Below, piece after piece: positions 46,851 to 56,610 of a stretch of 64,000 nucleotides of DNA (the first letter of the stretch is position 1; each line of letters begins with the position of its first letter). The DNA is from Candidatus Lernaella stagnicola (GTDB lineage: Bacteria; Lernaellota; Lernaellaia; Lernaellales; Lernaellaceae): positions 128,368 to 192,367 of the forward strand of contig JAVCCK010000041.1 of the NCBI GenBank assembly GCA_030765525.1. Reading direction: 5' to 3'. The notes under the pieces are model-generated. The model did no database searches. It was not told the origin of the DNA and saw only the letters and a program-made list of their open reading frames with translations. Made by a program: the position numbers and the translations under genes.

Positions 46851-48566
46851 CTAGATCGTTGGCGGCGGAGGTTTCCCCTCTCGCGCCAACAGTTCGACGT
46901 AAAGCTCGCGATGAGGCAGCGCATACTGCAAAGTCGAGCGGTTTTCCAGAAGATAGTCGGCGATCAGGCGGTTTTTCGTCCGGTCCGCCGCGCCCTCTTC
47001 CACCCGCTCGAGCAGCACAACCCCGGCTTGCACGCTTTGGACCGCGTAGTGCGGGTCGGCCAGCGTCGCCAGGGTCCAGTCGATCACATCCTGCTTGGCG
47101 GGATAAGTGCTGACCAGCGTGTCCACCAAAATCCAATGCGGTTGCACGCGCTCCAGATCGCACGGAACTCCGTTGATGGATGGTTGCGAGCGGTTCTCGA
47201 CGTAGCTCGCGACGTAATAGGGATACTGCCAGGATAAGCACGCGCTCAACTGGCTCTGCTCGATCAAATCGATGTCCGCACGAATTTGGCGCGAGCCCGC
47301 CGTTTCTTGATAACGGTAGCTGTATTGCGACCACGAAGGCGTTAGCGGCACGGGACCGCCCGTCGGCGGCGCGGCGAGCCAATGATACGCCCCGCCGAAA
47401 ACGACCAACGCAGCGACAATCGCGACGTGCTTTATCGTCTTGCGAGGCACGTCGCGCCTGAGGTGATCGTACAGCGCGGCAAGGCCGAAGGCGGCGCCTA
47501 GATAGATCATCACCGCCCAGACGATAGGAAGCCGGACAATCCCCGTCCATGCGGTGATCGGATAAATCAGAAAGGCGTCGAAGTACCCGGCTCGAGCCCA
47601 GATGTCGTTGAGCAGCAAGGTAACCACAAGCTGAAAAACGGCGGGCACAAACGTCCAATACGGCGCTCGCAAACAGATGAACGCGACCGGAAACATGAGT
47701 AGGATCAACCGCAGGTTGAACGGCGAGAACAATCCGAAGAAGAAACCCGCCGACGAATTATTCTTCAGAAACTGCAGCGGCGAAGTGATCGTCGGGCTGA
47801 AATCGCCGGTCTGCGACGAGAATACAAGCACGTACAGCAACGCCGCGCCGTAAATCGCGCCGGCGACCATGCTGCCGATCAACGACGGGACGATCGTCGG
47901 CCGCTCCTTGCGCCGGTAAAACCACAACGCGATGAAAAAGACGACCGGTACGAACTCAATTTTGAAAACCATGCTCAGCACAGCCGCCACAGCAGCAAGC
48001 CGACCGCGCTCTCGCAACGCGAGGTAAACAAATAGGAAGAGGAAAAAAATACCCGGCGATTCGGGTCGAAAGCCGAGAAACGAATAGATTTCGATAAGCG
48101 GATTGATCAAGTAGGAAAACGCCAGCGCCAACGATACCGCCGGACTTTTCGTCAACTGCAGGGCAATGGCGAATAGAACGATGATCGAAAGCGCCGTGAA
48201 AAACGGGCTGATCGCCAATGGGTATTCCGGAAACGGAAGCAGCAATAAGCCCGGATACAACAAATAAAAACCCGGCGTAAGAACCAAGTTTTCCTGCAAG
48301 CGCCCTTGAGCCAGCGTCGCGCGTATGTGGGCCAAGGAACCAATGTCGGGGACCATCGGGTCGAAATGAATCCACTTCGAATAATTCAACCAATAGAACA
48401 GCAGGAAATACCCGATGGCGGCGATTACCACCAGCAGGAAAGCACTCGTTTCCCAGGTAATGGGAAAGAATCGGCACTGCTTACGTGTTTCTAAGGCCAA
48501 GTTGATGTCCATCCCGCCGGGCGACGGCGTTTCCCGCATTTGGCGCGACTCGAGGTCGCCGGCCAC
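46851..48566 (-). CDS. DUF2079-family membrane protein
   Basis: 571 residues with GTG 48566; ATGs at 48539 and 48512 are shorter alternatives. About ten membrane helices, and the family segments PDIGSLAHIRATLAQGRL, PFFTALSIIVLFAIALQL and YLINPLIEIYSFLGFRPESPGIFFLFLFVYLALRERGR. DUF2079 proteins have a GT-C-like topology and are suspected glycosyltransferases. The C-terminal ~190 residues are soluble (QYSYRYQETAGSRQIRADIDLI...). The substrate is unknown. Confidence 0.8.
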   Translation of the reverse strand: MAGDLESRQMRETPSPGGMDINLALETRKQCRFFPITWETSAFLLVVIAAIGYFLLFYWLNYSKWIHFDPMVPDIGSLAHIRATLAQGRLQENLVLTPGFYLLYPGLLLLPFPEYPLAISPFFTALSIIVLFAIALQLTKSPAVSLALAFSYLINPLIEIYSFLGFRPESPGIFFLFLFVYLALRERGRLAAVAAVLSMVFKIEFVPVVFFIALWFYRRKERPTIVPSLIGSMVAGAIYGAALLYVLVFSSQTGDFSPTITSPLQFLKNNSSAGFFFGLFSPFNLRLILLMFPVAFICLRAPYWTFVPAVFQLVVTLLLNDIWARAGYFDAFLIYPITAWTGIVRLPIVWAVMIYLGAAFGLAALYDHLRRDVPRKTIKHVAIVAALVVFGGAYHWLAAPPTGGPVPLTPSWSQYSYRYQETAGSRQIRADIDLIEQSQLSACLSWQYPYYVASYVENRSQPSINGVPCDLERVQPHWILVDTLVSTYPAKQDVIDWTLATLADPHYAVQSVQAGVVLLERVEEGAADRTKNRLIADYLLENRSTLQYALPHRELYVELLAREGKPPPPTI

Positions 48567-48919
48567 CTGCGCCTAGCTTAGCGCTTTCGAACGCCCGCGC
48601 AAAACGCTCTCCGACCCTGGGAGGCGACTTCCTGGTTGTCGACTTGAATACGAAACGGTGTGGCGACGCGTCTTTTCTTCGAGAGTAATGTTCGCGGAGC
48701 CGAAGCACGTTTTCGTGACTATCGTTTAGTGAGGGCAAGATGTTGTCGCCACAAAAAAACGTATTAACGGCGCCGCGAATTCGTGTGAAATCCTTGTGGA
48801 TTGATGCACGGTTTCTACGGCGTGAGTCTTGATTAGGTGAATGAGAATTACGAGGCGTTTTCGATAAACGATCGAAAAAAAAGACAATCTGACATCGAAT
48901 CATAAAAGGAGACCGAGTC
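48567..48919. other. Divergent gap before the catalase gene
   Basis: 353 bases with no supported gene, between the DUF2079 gene and the catalase gene. They should hold both promoters. The only clear structure is the inverted repeat TTTTCGAT (48858-48865) AAACG ATCGAAAA (48871-48878), 41 bases before the catalase start; it may be an operator. Confidence 0.5.
48858..48878. promoter_or_regulatory. Inverted repeat upstream of katA
   Basis: Two perfect 8-base arms separated by AAACG, placed where a repressor or redox regulator could act on catalase transcription. It does not match the known OxyR, PerR or Fur boxes. Confidence 0.35.
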
Positions 48920-50371
48920 ATGGCCAAGAAACTGACCCATAACGTCGGCGCGCCCGTCGTCGACAACCAAAACGTGGTCACCGCCGGACCGCGTGGTCCG
49001 ATGTTGCTGCAGGATGTTTGGTACCTGGAGAAACTCGCCCATTTCGACCGTGAGGTGATCCCCGAGCGCCGAATGCACGCGAAAGGCTCCGGCGCGTTCG
49101 GCACGTTCACCGTCACCCATGACATCACCCGACTCACCAGGGCCAAGATTTTCTCGGAAATCGGCAAAACCACTGACGTGTTTGTGCGTTTTTCCACCGT
49201 CGCGGGCGAGCGCGGCGCGGCGGACGCCGAGCGCGACATACGCGGCTTTGCGATGAAATTCTACACCGAAGAAGGAAACTGGGATTTGGTCGGCAACAAC
49301 ACGCCGGTGTTCTTTCTGCGCGACCCGCTCAAATTCCCGGATCTCAACCACGCCGTGAAACGCGACCCACGGACCAACCTTCGCAGCGCTCGCAACAACT
49401 GGGATTTCTGGACTTCGTTGCCCGAGGCGCTGCACCAGGTCACGATCACCATGAGCGACCGGGGGATTCCCCTCTCCTACCGCCACATGAACGGTTACGG
49501 CTCCCACACTTTCAGCCTGATCAACGTGAACGGCGAGCGTTTCTGGGTCAAATTCCACTTCAAAACACAACAGGGAGTCAAGATTCTGACCGATGCGGCG
49601 GCCGAGGAAATCATCGGCAAGTGCCGCGAGAGCCACCAGCGCGACCTATTCGACAGCATTGAGGCGGGAGAATTTCCGCGGTGGAGCATGAAAATTCAAG
49701 TCGTTCCCGAAGCGGAGGCCGCAAATTTCCCCTTCAATCCGTTTGATCTGACCAAGGTCTGGCCGCATGAAGACTACCCGCTCATGGATGTCGGCGTACT
49801 CGAGCTGAACAGGAACCCTGAGAACTACTTCGCCGACGTCGAGCAAGCCGCCTTCAACCCGGCGAACATCGTGCCCGGCATCGGCTTCTCGCCCGACAAG
49901 ATGCTGCAGGGCCGGCTGTTCTCCTACGGCGACGCGCAACGCTATCGGTTGGGCGTGAACCATCACCTGATTCCCGTCAACCAGGCCCGCTGCCCGGTCA
50001 ACGCGTTCCACCGCGACGGCGCGATGCGGGTGGACGGCAATTACGGCGGCAACCTTGGTTACGAGCCCAACAGCTACGGCGAGTGGCAGGAGCAACCGGG
50101 GGTCCGCGAGCCGCCCTTGCCTCTCGACGGGGCGGCCGGCAACTGGAGCCACCGCGAGGACGATGACGATTACTACTCGCAGCCCGGCGCCTTGTTCCGG
50201 CTTATGAGCCCCGCGCAACAGAAGGTTCTGTTTGAAAACACCGCCAGAGCCATGGGCGACGCACCGAAGAAAATCAAGCTGCGTCACATCGGCAACTGCA
50301 TGAAAGCGGACCCGGCCTACGGCAAGGGCGTGGCAGAAGCTTTGGGCATCGATCCAGGCGAAGTGGAGTGA
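48920..50371 (+). CDS. katA: Monofunctional haem catalase
   Basis: 483 residues, small-subunit clade. The active-site His is in [19 protein letters not shown] and the Asn in [11 protein letters not shown]. The haem-ligating Tyr is in [14 protein letters not shown] (about residue 340). [15 protein letters not shown] is also conserved. AAGGAG precedes ATG 48920. It removes H2O2 in the cytosol. The gene stands alone; an inverted repeat lies upstream. Confidence 0.96.
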   Translation: MAKKLTHNVGAPVVDNQNVVTAGPRGPMLLQDVWYLEKLAHFDREVIPERRMHAKGSGAFGTFTVTHDITRLTRAKIFSEIGKTTDVFVRFSTVAGERGAADAERDIRGFAMKFYTEEGNWDLVGNNTPVFFLRDPLKFPDLNHAVKRDPRTNLRSARNNWDFWTSLPEALHQVTITMSDRGIPLSYRHMNGYGSHTFSLINVNGERFWVKFHFKTQQGVKILTDAAAEEIIGKCRESHQRDLFDSIEAGEFPRWSMKIQVVPEAEAANFPFNPFDLTKVWPHEDYPLMDVGVLELNRNPENYFADVEQAAFNPANIVPGIGFSPDKMLQGRLFSYGDAQRYRLGVNHHLIPVNQARCPVNAFHRDGAMRVDGNYGGNLGYEPNSYGEWQEQPGVREPPLPLDGAAGNWSHREDDDDYYSQPGALFRLMSPAQQKVLFENTARAMGDAPKKIKLRHIGNCMKADPAYGKGVAEALGIDPGEVE

Positions 50372-50653
50372 CTTAAGGGGCGGCGTTCAATCTAGGAATT
50401 CGAGACGACTCGCGCCCATGATACGCGAATCGTGACCTGTGATCGTAACCCGAAAAAGCGACGCACGGTCACTTTCGGCGGCGGCGTCGTCGCTCATTGT
50501 GTCGGCATCGGCGGCGTCGCGGTCACAAATAGTGTCGTTATCGGCGGCGGCGTCACGTTTTTTCTCCGAACAACGACAGCTTGATCGTCGTCGTCGGAGC
50601 AGTCGACGCCCAAAATACCGGCAACGGTCACGAGACTCAATCGCATCAATAAA
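50372..50653. other. Gap between katA and the MopE-type gene
   Basis: About 280 bases between convergent genes. It holds GTC/GGC-rich low-complexity sequence (50475-50560) but no supported gene, and no good terminator is visible. Confidence 0.4.
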
Positions 50654-52363
50654 TCAAAACTCGTCGATTCCCATATCCCACCCCGCACCCTGGGGGCGAT
50701 CATCCAGATCCCAATCGATGTTGAACCAGGGTCCGAAATACCAGGGCGCGATGTCGCGGCCGGCGTCGACGCAAGGGCTGCCCGCCTGCAGATGAAAAGT
50801 GCCCTCCAAATCGAAGGCGGGGTCTTCGGCCAGGTTGTCTTCGGCCTGCGCGCAACCGGTCCATTCGCAAGCTTCCACGTCGGCCAGGGTCGTCAGATCA
50901 TCGCCCGCCAGATAGATCAGACCGCTGCTCAGCGGGTCCTCGCCGTGGACGAATAAATCATTATTAAGCAGGTAGACATTCTGGCTGTCGTTCAAATGCA
51001 GACCATAAGCCCAATAGTTCGACCGCACGTCGACGATGTTGTTGACGAGGTACGCGGCGGTCACGGTGTTCATTTTGATCCCGGTGACATTGTCTTCGTC
51101 AGCGTTCGCGAAAATGACGTTGTTCAGCGCCGCAAACTGAGAATTGGTGACGCTTACGCCCGTGACCGAGGTGCAATCGAAACCCGAAAACAGCAGGTTA
51201 TTGACTAGGGTAACATCGCTGTTGTTCACCTCCACGCTGCTGGTCGAAGTGCCGCCCGTGCCCCCGGAAATCTGGTTGCGAATCAACGTGGCTTCAGCGT
51301 TAATGACTTGCACGCCATCCATCGAGACGGCCCCGAGCGCGTCGTTCGCTTCAATGATGTTGTCGACCAGCAAAGCCGTGCCGCCGTTGATGTAAACGCC
51401 GACCGCACCGGTCGGCGCGCCGCGGCTACCGGTGATGCGGTTGCCCAGCAGCGTGATATCGCCCTTGGAAGAAACGCCGTTGCAACTCGCCCCGCCGTTG
51501 CCGCCGTAGATCAGGTTGTTGGCCACGATCGCCGTCGTCCCCGCCGACACGCGCACGCCGGTGGTTGCCAGAGCGTAGTCGTCCCCGTGTACCGTGAATC
51601 CCTCGAAGACGATCGTCTCACCCACACCGCCCTCGATCCGGACCGCCGGTTTTGTTGAGCCGGCCGGAATGATGGAAGGATATAGCGTTATGTTGCGGGA
51701 CCACGAAGCATCTTCGTATCCGCCGAACATCGACACCGTGGCGGTGACGCTCAAATCGTAAAAATACTGGCCCTCGGCCACGAACACGACCTTTCCCTGC
51801 GCGGCGGCCAGATCGACAGCGTCGGAAAGGACCAACAGCGGATCGTCCATCTTCCCCGTGCCCTGATCGCTGCCCATGGGCGAAACGAAAATACCGACCT
51901 CTTCCGATCGCTCGAAATCAACGCCGTCGCAGTTCTGATCGATGTTGTCGTCGGGAAAATCGAAAGCGGCCGGATGCTTGAGCGGATCATTGTCGTCGCA
52001 GTCGCCGCCTTCCGGGCCGTACCCTTCGGGAAGTTCTTCGCCGGAGCAAACCTGCTGATCCGGTTCGCCTACGCCGTAGCCGTCGTGATCCGCATCTTCG
52101 CTGCCGTCCAGCCACGCGAACAGATCCGCATCGCCGTCGTCGCAGTCCGTCCCGTCTTCCGACCAACCCTCGGGACACTCATCGTGTTTGGAAATAACAC
52201 TGTGTTGCGGATTCCCGTACCCGTCACCGTCGGTATCTTTGTGGCATTTTATCTCGCCTTCCCCCGGCTCTTCGTCCTCTCCGGTATCACAAGCGGCAAA
52301 CATGAAAAACAAGATGAGCATCAACGAAATCGCGAGCCAACTCTTCCCAAAGCGGTTCAACAT
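50654..52363 (-). CDS. Lipoprotein with MopE metal-binding repeats and beta-helix
   Basis: 569 residues from ATG 52363, with AAGGGA upstream. Lipobox FAAC. Residues ~35-130 hold MopE-type repeats (CHKDTDGDGYGNPQ, DGTDCDDGDADLF, DADHDGYGVG, GGDCDDNDPLKHPAA, DDNIDQNCDGVD). They resemble EF-hand-like Asp-rich Ca/Cu binding loops found in Myxococcota and Methylococcus MopE. The remaining ~400 residues are a right-handed beta-helix (DUF1565/NosD-like: GIFVSPMGSDQGTGKMDDPLLVLSDAVDLA). Surface localisation is likely. Confidence 0.85.
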   Translation of the reverse strand: MLNRFGKSWLAISLMLILFFMFAACDTGEDEEPGEGEIKCHKDTDGDGYGNPQHSVISKHDECPEGWSEDGTDCDDGDADLFAWLDGSEDADHDGYGVGEPDQQVCSGEELPEGYGPEGGDCDDNDPLKHPAAFDFPDDNIDQNCDGVDFERSEEVGIFVSPMGSDQGTGKMDDPLLVLSDAVDLAAAQGKVVFVAEGQYFYDLSVTATVSMFGGYEDASWSRNITLYPSIIPAGSTKPAVRIEGGVGETIVFEGFTVHGDDYALATTGVRVSAGTTAIVANNLIYGGNGGASCNGVSSKGDITLLGNRITGSRGAPTGAVGVYINGGTALLVDNIIEANDALGAVSMDGVQVINAEATLIRNQISGGTGGTSTSSVEVNNSDVTLVNNLLFSGFDCTSVTGVSVTNSQFAALNNVIFANADEDNVTGIKMNTVTAAYLVNNIVDVRSNYWAYGLHLNDSQNVYLLNNDLFVHGEDPLSSGLIYLAGDDLTTLADVEACEWTGCAQAEDNLAEDPAFDLEGTFHLQAGSPCVDAGRDIAPWYFGPWFNIDWDLDDRPQGAGWDMGIDEF

Positions 52364-52518
52364 TTGCTTCCCTTTCTTCCGGCACAAATTCTCTTCCCGA
52401 TCCGACTCCTTGATCGGCTTATCGCAGAATTATCCTGAATCATATCGAAATCCACCAGAGGGGATGCCCCTCTGGACTCCCCCAAATGACCAAATCACCA
52501 ATTTTCACGGTCGACTGA

Positions 52519-53097
52519 CTAACGAACACAGCGCGCGCGGCCGTCGTTGCGGCCAACGTAGCCGTTGTCGACGTCGCCGTAGAAGAAACCGACGTACCAC
52601 GCGTGGAGGCCGTCGTCCGCGACCGGCGACGACGACCAATACCATTCGATCTCGCCAGACATTCCATCCGGCCAGTACGCCCCACCCGAACCAGGGCCTT
52701 CCAGATAACCACATCCGCCGCACGGATCACTCCAGCAATCGGATTCCGTCCAGCCGTCCGCCACGCCGCAGACGCCGCCCAATTCGGTCGCGTCGCAGCC
52801 GCGAATCAAGGAACGCAGTTCCGAGATTGTCGGCAAATGCCAGCCGCCGCCGGCCAGGGACAAATTGCTGCAATAGGTCTTGGCATCGTCCCACGTCATG
52901 TAATCGCTCGACGACGTCAGTTGCCACGTCAAGCCCGAGGACGAATCGGCCCAGGTGTCGTCCGTGGCGTCATCGTCGTTTTCGCTATCGTCATCGTCGC
53001 CTGAGTCGTCGTCGTCATCGTCGCCGCAAGAAGCCAGCAAACCGAAGCCCAAACTCAGCACCGCCATGAGCGCCAATAAAAGGAATCTCCTCATCAA
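52519..53097 (-). CDS. DUF1566 (Lcl-type) lipoprotein with Asp-rich linker
   Basis: 192 residues. Lipobox LLASC. Asp-rich linker (DDDDDDSGDDDDSENDDDATDD) about residues 26-47. The mature domain is DUF1566, also called Lcl C-terminal: DSSSGLTWQL, MTWDDAKTYCSNL, GGWHLPTISELRSLIRGC, YWSSSPVADDGLHAWYVGF, and GRARCVR at the end. It is a paralogue of the protein at 55366, sharing HLPTIS(E/D)LRSLIRGC and the tail. This fold belongs with Lcl, a collagen-like adhesin of Legionella (established). Adhesion is possible, not shown. Confidence 0.85.
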   Translation of the reverse strand: MMRRFLLLALMAVLSLGFGLLASCGDDDDDDSGDDDDSENDDDATDDTWADSSSGLTWQLTSSSDYMTWDDAKTYCSNLSLAGGGWHLPTISELRSLIRGCDATELGGVCGVADGWTESDCWSDPCGGCGYLEGPGSGGAYWPDGMSGEIEWYWSSSPVADDGLHAWYVGFFYGDVDNGYVGRNDGRARCVR

Positions 53098-53455
53098 TTC
53101 CCCTTCTCCTGTAAACGTGATTTGAATTCGGCGAATCAGGTTACAGAGAGCCTCAGTGGGATCAAGTCTTATTTAACACGGCGCGTTCGGACATTCTGCG
53201 TCCCTTTCGTCAAGCGAATTCCCGTTCCAGTTCCGGTTTCTTGAGAAGTTCATAGTAGATTATTGTGAAATCATACAAAATAATACTGCCTTTGCCGAGT
53301 GCGCCGCCGTGACCCAGAACTACCACGATGACACCGGTTCCCGCGGCCGCTTAGGCGGCGTTTCCCCTGCGGTGACGACGCGCTACAATCACCCATTCAC
53401 AATCCTGTGAAAGATCTGGGCGCCTGCTTGGCGTTCCGGTTTCAGGAGTTCACCA
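53098..53455. other. Gap before the 53456 membrane protein
   Basis: 358 bases, divergent. I see no gene, repeat or clear promoter in it. Confidence 0.5.
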
Positions 53456-55186
53456 GTGGCGCGGGTCGAACAAAATCCCGATTTACGAAGCCGTTGGGCG
53501 CCGACTGTCGTCTACAGTCTCCGTGTGTCCCTGGTTCTGTTGATCGCCGTGTCGGTGCTCTGGCACCGGGTAGCGGCGTGGCTGGCGTCAACGCCCTCCG
53601 AACATGAAATTATGACTCGTTTGCTGCAAAACGATTTGTACCACTCGTTGTTTTTCGCGATAGGGTCGGTTTTTGCTCTGGGTTGCCTTTTGCCCGGCTC
53701 CTTTCGTCGGCGGCGAATCGCGGCGCTCTTGGCAGGCGTTCTTTCCGGCGGGCTGATCGCAACAACGCCCGATTGGACGCGCCTTGATGTCACCCGGCCC
53801 ACATCATTCCAGTTCGCTTGTTTTTTTGTCGGCGCCAACATTGCGTTGATGATTTTGCTGGCCGGAAGGGAAAAGGAAGAGACCGGTTGGCTGCGATTTT
53901 TTGCCCTGCCGGTGCTGGGCGACGCGTTGTTTCCCTTGGCCGTTTGGGCGAGATATCGCGGTCGCGCCTATGGCATGAAGCTGTGGCGACCGGTTGTCGT
54001 AGCCTTGGTGCTTGCGCCGACATTATTGGTGTGGTTGGCCGAACCGTTGCCGATCGGCGAGCCGATTGCCGGGCACGGTTGGTGGCGGCAAATCGCCCCA
54101 TCGCACGGCGCGTGGTTTTATCAGGCTGTGTTCGAAGAAGATCGGGGCACGGTGTTGGTCGTTGATGAACAACTGCGGCGCGTCGAGCGTTACGCCCCCC
54201 AAGCCGACACGACGTTCCCGCAACAACGCTTGATCCTGCCTCCCAAATCCAATCGCGCCAGTGCGCTCGGCGTGGATCGTCAACGCGATTTGCTGGTCCA
54301 GGTCGATTTCGCCGATCAAGTGACGCGGGTGATTGAGGCCGATGAACTTCGTTTGGTGCGTGAGATTCCGATCACGAATTCGCCAACGGTCTATTACGAC
54401 GATCATTGCCGCACATTCTGGTTCCCGGAGCCCGAAAGTCTCGTGGTTTCATGTCCGGGCGGCTTGTTCGCGATGTGCCCCGATGGCGCGCGCGTCACGG
54501 CGTCGTTGCGAAAAAATCAAAACTTCGATTTGACTTACGACCCGAAACGCAACGAACTATGGGCGACGGGCAGCATCCGACAACTGCTGGCGTTGCGGCC
54601 ACGTCCGTTCAGCTTGTCCCGTTCGCGAAACAAACCCTTCAAATCTGACCGCTCGGTTTTCGATCCCTTGCGCGACCGGTTGGTTTTTTCCGCACCGTTT
54701 CCGGGAGCGTTGTACAGCGTGACGCTGGAAGACCTCTCGATAGACGAATTCCGCACCTTCCCGGGCGTCCACGAACTCGAAATCGACCCTCAACGGCGGT
54801 GGCTGCTGGTTGCGGGTCTATTCTCTTCGTTGGAGATTCGCGACGCCGACACCATGGCCCTGATCACGCGCGGTTACGGTCCGCCGTGGCCGCGCTGGTG
54901 GGCGGTGGATTCCGCGGGCGGCAAGGCTTATCTAACGACGAAGTACCATGGGTTGTGGGAGTTGGATTTGGACGCCGTGGCCGAAGATCGTATCGGCAAT
55001 TGGTTGCGGCGTTGGGACCCCTACTACCTGCTGGGGCAACTCGTGGCAAAGCCATTGTTCGCGACCCTCGGCATACGCGCCCAGCAAGGCGACATCCCCC
55101 TAGACCAGCCGGTCGAGCCGGCGCCCGGGCCACCCTGCGGCGCGGCGCGGTGGTATGACCTCCCTGCAGAGCAGGCCGGGAATTGA
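53456..55186 (+). CDS. Membrane protein with C-terminal propeller-like domain
   Basis: 576 residues from GTG 53456, with AGGAG upstream. Four to five helices at ~18-45, 70-95, 108-140, 160-190 are followed by a ~380-residue extracytoplasmic domain with WD-like strands (TVLVVDEQLRRVERYAP; ALGVDRQRDLLVQVDFADQVTRVIE; HELEIDPQRRWLLVAGLFS). It is not Asp-rich, unlike neighbours. No family recognised. Confidence 0.6.
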   Translation: MARVEQNPDLRSRWAPTVVYSLRVSLVLLIAVSVLWHRVAAWLASTPSEHEIMTRLLQNDLYHSLFFAIGSVFALGCLLPGSFRRRRIAALLAGVLSGGLIATTPDWTRLDVTRPTSFQFACFFVGANIALMILLAGREKEETGWLRFFALPVLGDALFPLAVWARYRGRAYGMKLWRPVVVALVLAPTLLVWLAEPLPIGEPIAGHGWWRQIAPSHGAWFYQAVFEEDRGTVLVVDEQLRRVERYAPQADTTFPQQRLILPPKSNRASALGVDRQRDLLVQVDFADQVTRVIEADELRLVREIPITNSPTVYYDDHCRTFWFPEPESLVVSCPGGLFAMCPDGARVTASLRKNQNFDLTYDPKRNELWATGSIRQLLALRPRPFSLSRSRNKPFKSDRSVFDPLRDRLVFSAPFPGALYSVTLEDLSIDEFRTFPGVHELEIDPQRRWLLVAGLFSSLEIRDADTMALITRGYGPPWPRWWAVDSAGGKAYLTTKYHGLWELDLDAVAEDRIGNWLRRWDPYYLLGQLVAKPLFATLGIRAQQGDIPLDQPVEPAPGPPCGAARWYDLPAEQAGN

Positions 55187-55252
55187 CGTAAGCAAACGCC
55201 TAGCGGCGGCGCCGGGGCCAACAAGGAAGCTCGAAAAGCGAAAAGCTCGGAC

Positions 55253-55283
55253 TTGACAACGGGAGACGAAGCGTAAATATGAT
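55253..55283 (+). promoter_or_regulatory. Possible promoter of the second DUF1566 gene
   Basis: TTGACA (55253-55258) and TATGAT (55278-55283), spacing 19, longer than ideal. It lies 83 bases before the DUF1566 gene. Confidence 0.4.
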
Positions 55284-55365
55284 GTCATAATATGAAGATA
55301 GCTCATTGGCGAGCGATTTTCAGCAGCTTAGTAAGTACTCGACACAAAACGGATCGGAGTGAGAG

Positions 55366-56052
55366 ATGAAAACATGGGAACTTTTGTTTTATTTGATAGC
55401 GGTCTTCTGTTTCGCTTTGGCTGTCGCCGGGCCATCGGAATGCTCCCTTCCCGACGATGATGACGACGACGACAACGATGATGCGGCAGATGATGACAAT
55501 GATACGGCGGACGACGACAATGATACGGCGGACGACGACAATGATACGGCGGACGATGACGATGACACCGGCGGCGATGACGACGACGATGACGGCACCT
55601 GGACCGACGTCGAAAGCGGCCTGATGTGGCAGGTATCCACACAGCTCATGGGCTGGACAAAACTCGAGGCGGAAGCCGAATGCGCAAGTCTTTCACTGGG
55701 CGGTAATAACGATTGGCGTTTGCCGACCATCAGCGATTTGCGCTCCCTGATCCGGGGTTGTACCGCAACCGAAGCGGCCGGTCCTTGCGGTCTTACCGAC
55801 TCCTGTCTTTCCTGGGAATGCTGGCAAAGCGATGAAAACTACTGCATGGGCTGCAACCTTGGGGAAGGCCCGGCTGATGGCTGCTATTTGCCTTCTGTTT
55901 TTAACAGCACTGATTGCGGTCTGTATTGGACGTCGTCGGCTGTTGAGGACGAAGAAGGAAAAGGGTGGAACATCGATTTCTGGAAAGGCGACATAGCCAG
56001 CGCCAATGACGAGTTCGACCTTGGTTATCGCTGCGTCCGCGATCCCGAGTAG
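55366..56052 (+). CDS. DUF1566 (Lcl-type) secreted protein with repeat-rich Asp linker
   Basis: 228 residues from ATG 55366, with GGAGTGAG upstream. The signal helix (LLFYLIAVFCFALAVAGPSECS) has a Cys after it, though the lipobox (GPSEC) is poor. The linker, residues ~28-75, is Asp/Asn/Ala/Thr-rich and is encoded by a 21-bp tandem repeat. The DUF1566 domain follows: VESGLMWQVSTQ, NDWRLPTISDLRSLIRGC, LYWTSSAVEDEEGKGWNIDF and YRCVRDPE at the end. It is paralogous to the 52519 gene. Confidence 0.82.
   Translation: MKTWELLFYLIAVFCFALAVAGPSECSLPDDDDDDDNDDAADDDNDTADDDNDTADDDNDTADDDDDTGGDDDDDDGTWTDVESGLMWQVSTQLMGWTKLEAEAECASLSLGGNNDWRLPTISDLRSLIRGCTATEAAGPCGLTDSCLSWECWQSDENYCMGCNLGEGPADGCYLPSVFNSTDCGLYWTSSAVEDEEGKGWNIDFWKGDIASANDEFDLGYRCVRDPE
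55480..55563 (+). repeat. 21-bp tandem repeat in a protein-coding linker
   Basis: Four in-frame 21-base copies encode D-T/A-A-D-D-D-N. Copies 2 and 3 (55501-55521 and 55522-55542) are identical; copies 1 and 4 diverge. Slippage would change linker length by 7 residues without a frameshift. Confidence 0.85.
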
Positions 56053-56265
56053 AATTTGTGACTGTGGGGCTGTTTCAAAAGTCTGAACGCCCCTGCGGTG
56101 CCCGTTATACTTTTTCCGTTTTATCGTCCTGAGCGAAGCAAAGGATCTACGTCCATCAACGGCGGATTCAAACCGTTAGGGCTTCACCTGTGGTCAAAAG
56201 CGATGGGCTATTGCGTCACAGACGAATATGACTGTTAAAATCGATTGGATCCTGGGAGGGAAACC

Positions 56266-56610
56266 ATGAAATCCTTGAACTGGCTTGCCGTCCTTTTAGC
56301 CCTTTGCCTTTTCGCCTCTGTCGCTGTCGTGGCCTGTGACGATGACGATGATGACGACGATAACAATGACGACGATTCCGCTGGGGATGATGACGACGGT
56401 TTCGGCGATGGGATGGACCGGTGCATTTCTCTGCAGATGGAATGCTTTGGCTTCGACCAAAGCGCGGCCCTGTTGGTGTGCGAGGAGTACTACAACCTCG
56501 AGCAGCCTTGTTCGAAGGGTGCGACAGAGATATTCCTGAATTGCGTGGGAACCGATTGCAGCAATTGGGACGCCTGCGCAACGGCTTGGGAAGACGCAAT
56601 CAACTGCTAG
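56266..56610 (+). CDS. Small Asp-rich lipoprotein with Cys-rich domain
   Basis: 114 residues from ATG 56266, with GGGAGGG upstream. Lipobox VVAC (Cys about 24), then an Asp/Asn linker (~25-50), then a ~65-residue domain with six Cys (CISLQMECFGF, LLVCEEYYNL, CSKGA, FLNCVGTDCSNWDACATAW, DAINC). The cysteines probably form disulfides. No family recognised. Confidence 0.75.
   Translation: MKSLNWLAVLLALCLFASVAVVACDDDDDDDDNNDDDSAGDDDDGFGDGMDRCISLQMECFGFDQSAALLVCEEYYNLEQPCSKGATEIFLNCVGTDCSNWDACATAWEDAINC

Noticed and set aside
46798-47658. 286-codon minus frame within the DUF2079 gene
   Set aside because: Arg/Ser/Ala-rich shadow in a different frame of the same strand; the DUF2079 frame has membrane helices and motifs.
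52188-53069. 293-codon plus frame covering the DUF1566 gene
   Set aside because: Extremely Arg/Ser/Pro-rich; it is the complement of Asp-rich codons.
55389-55730. Ser-rich minus-strand frame opposite the Asp linker
   Set aside because: GAC/GAT repeats read as Ser/Val on the other strand; not a gene.
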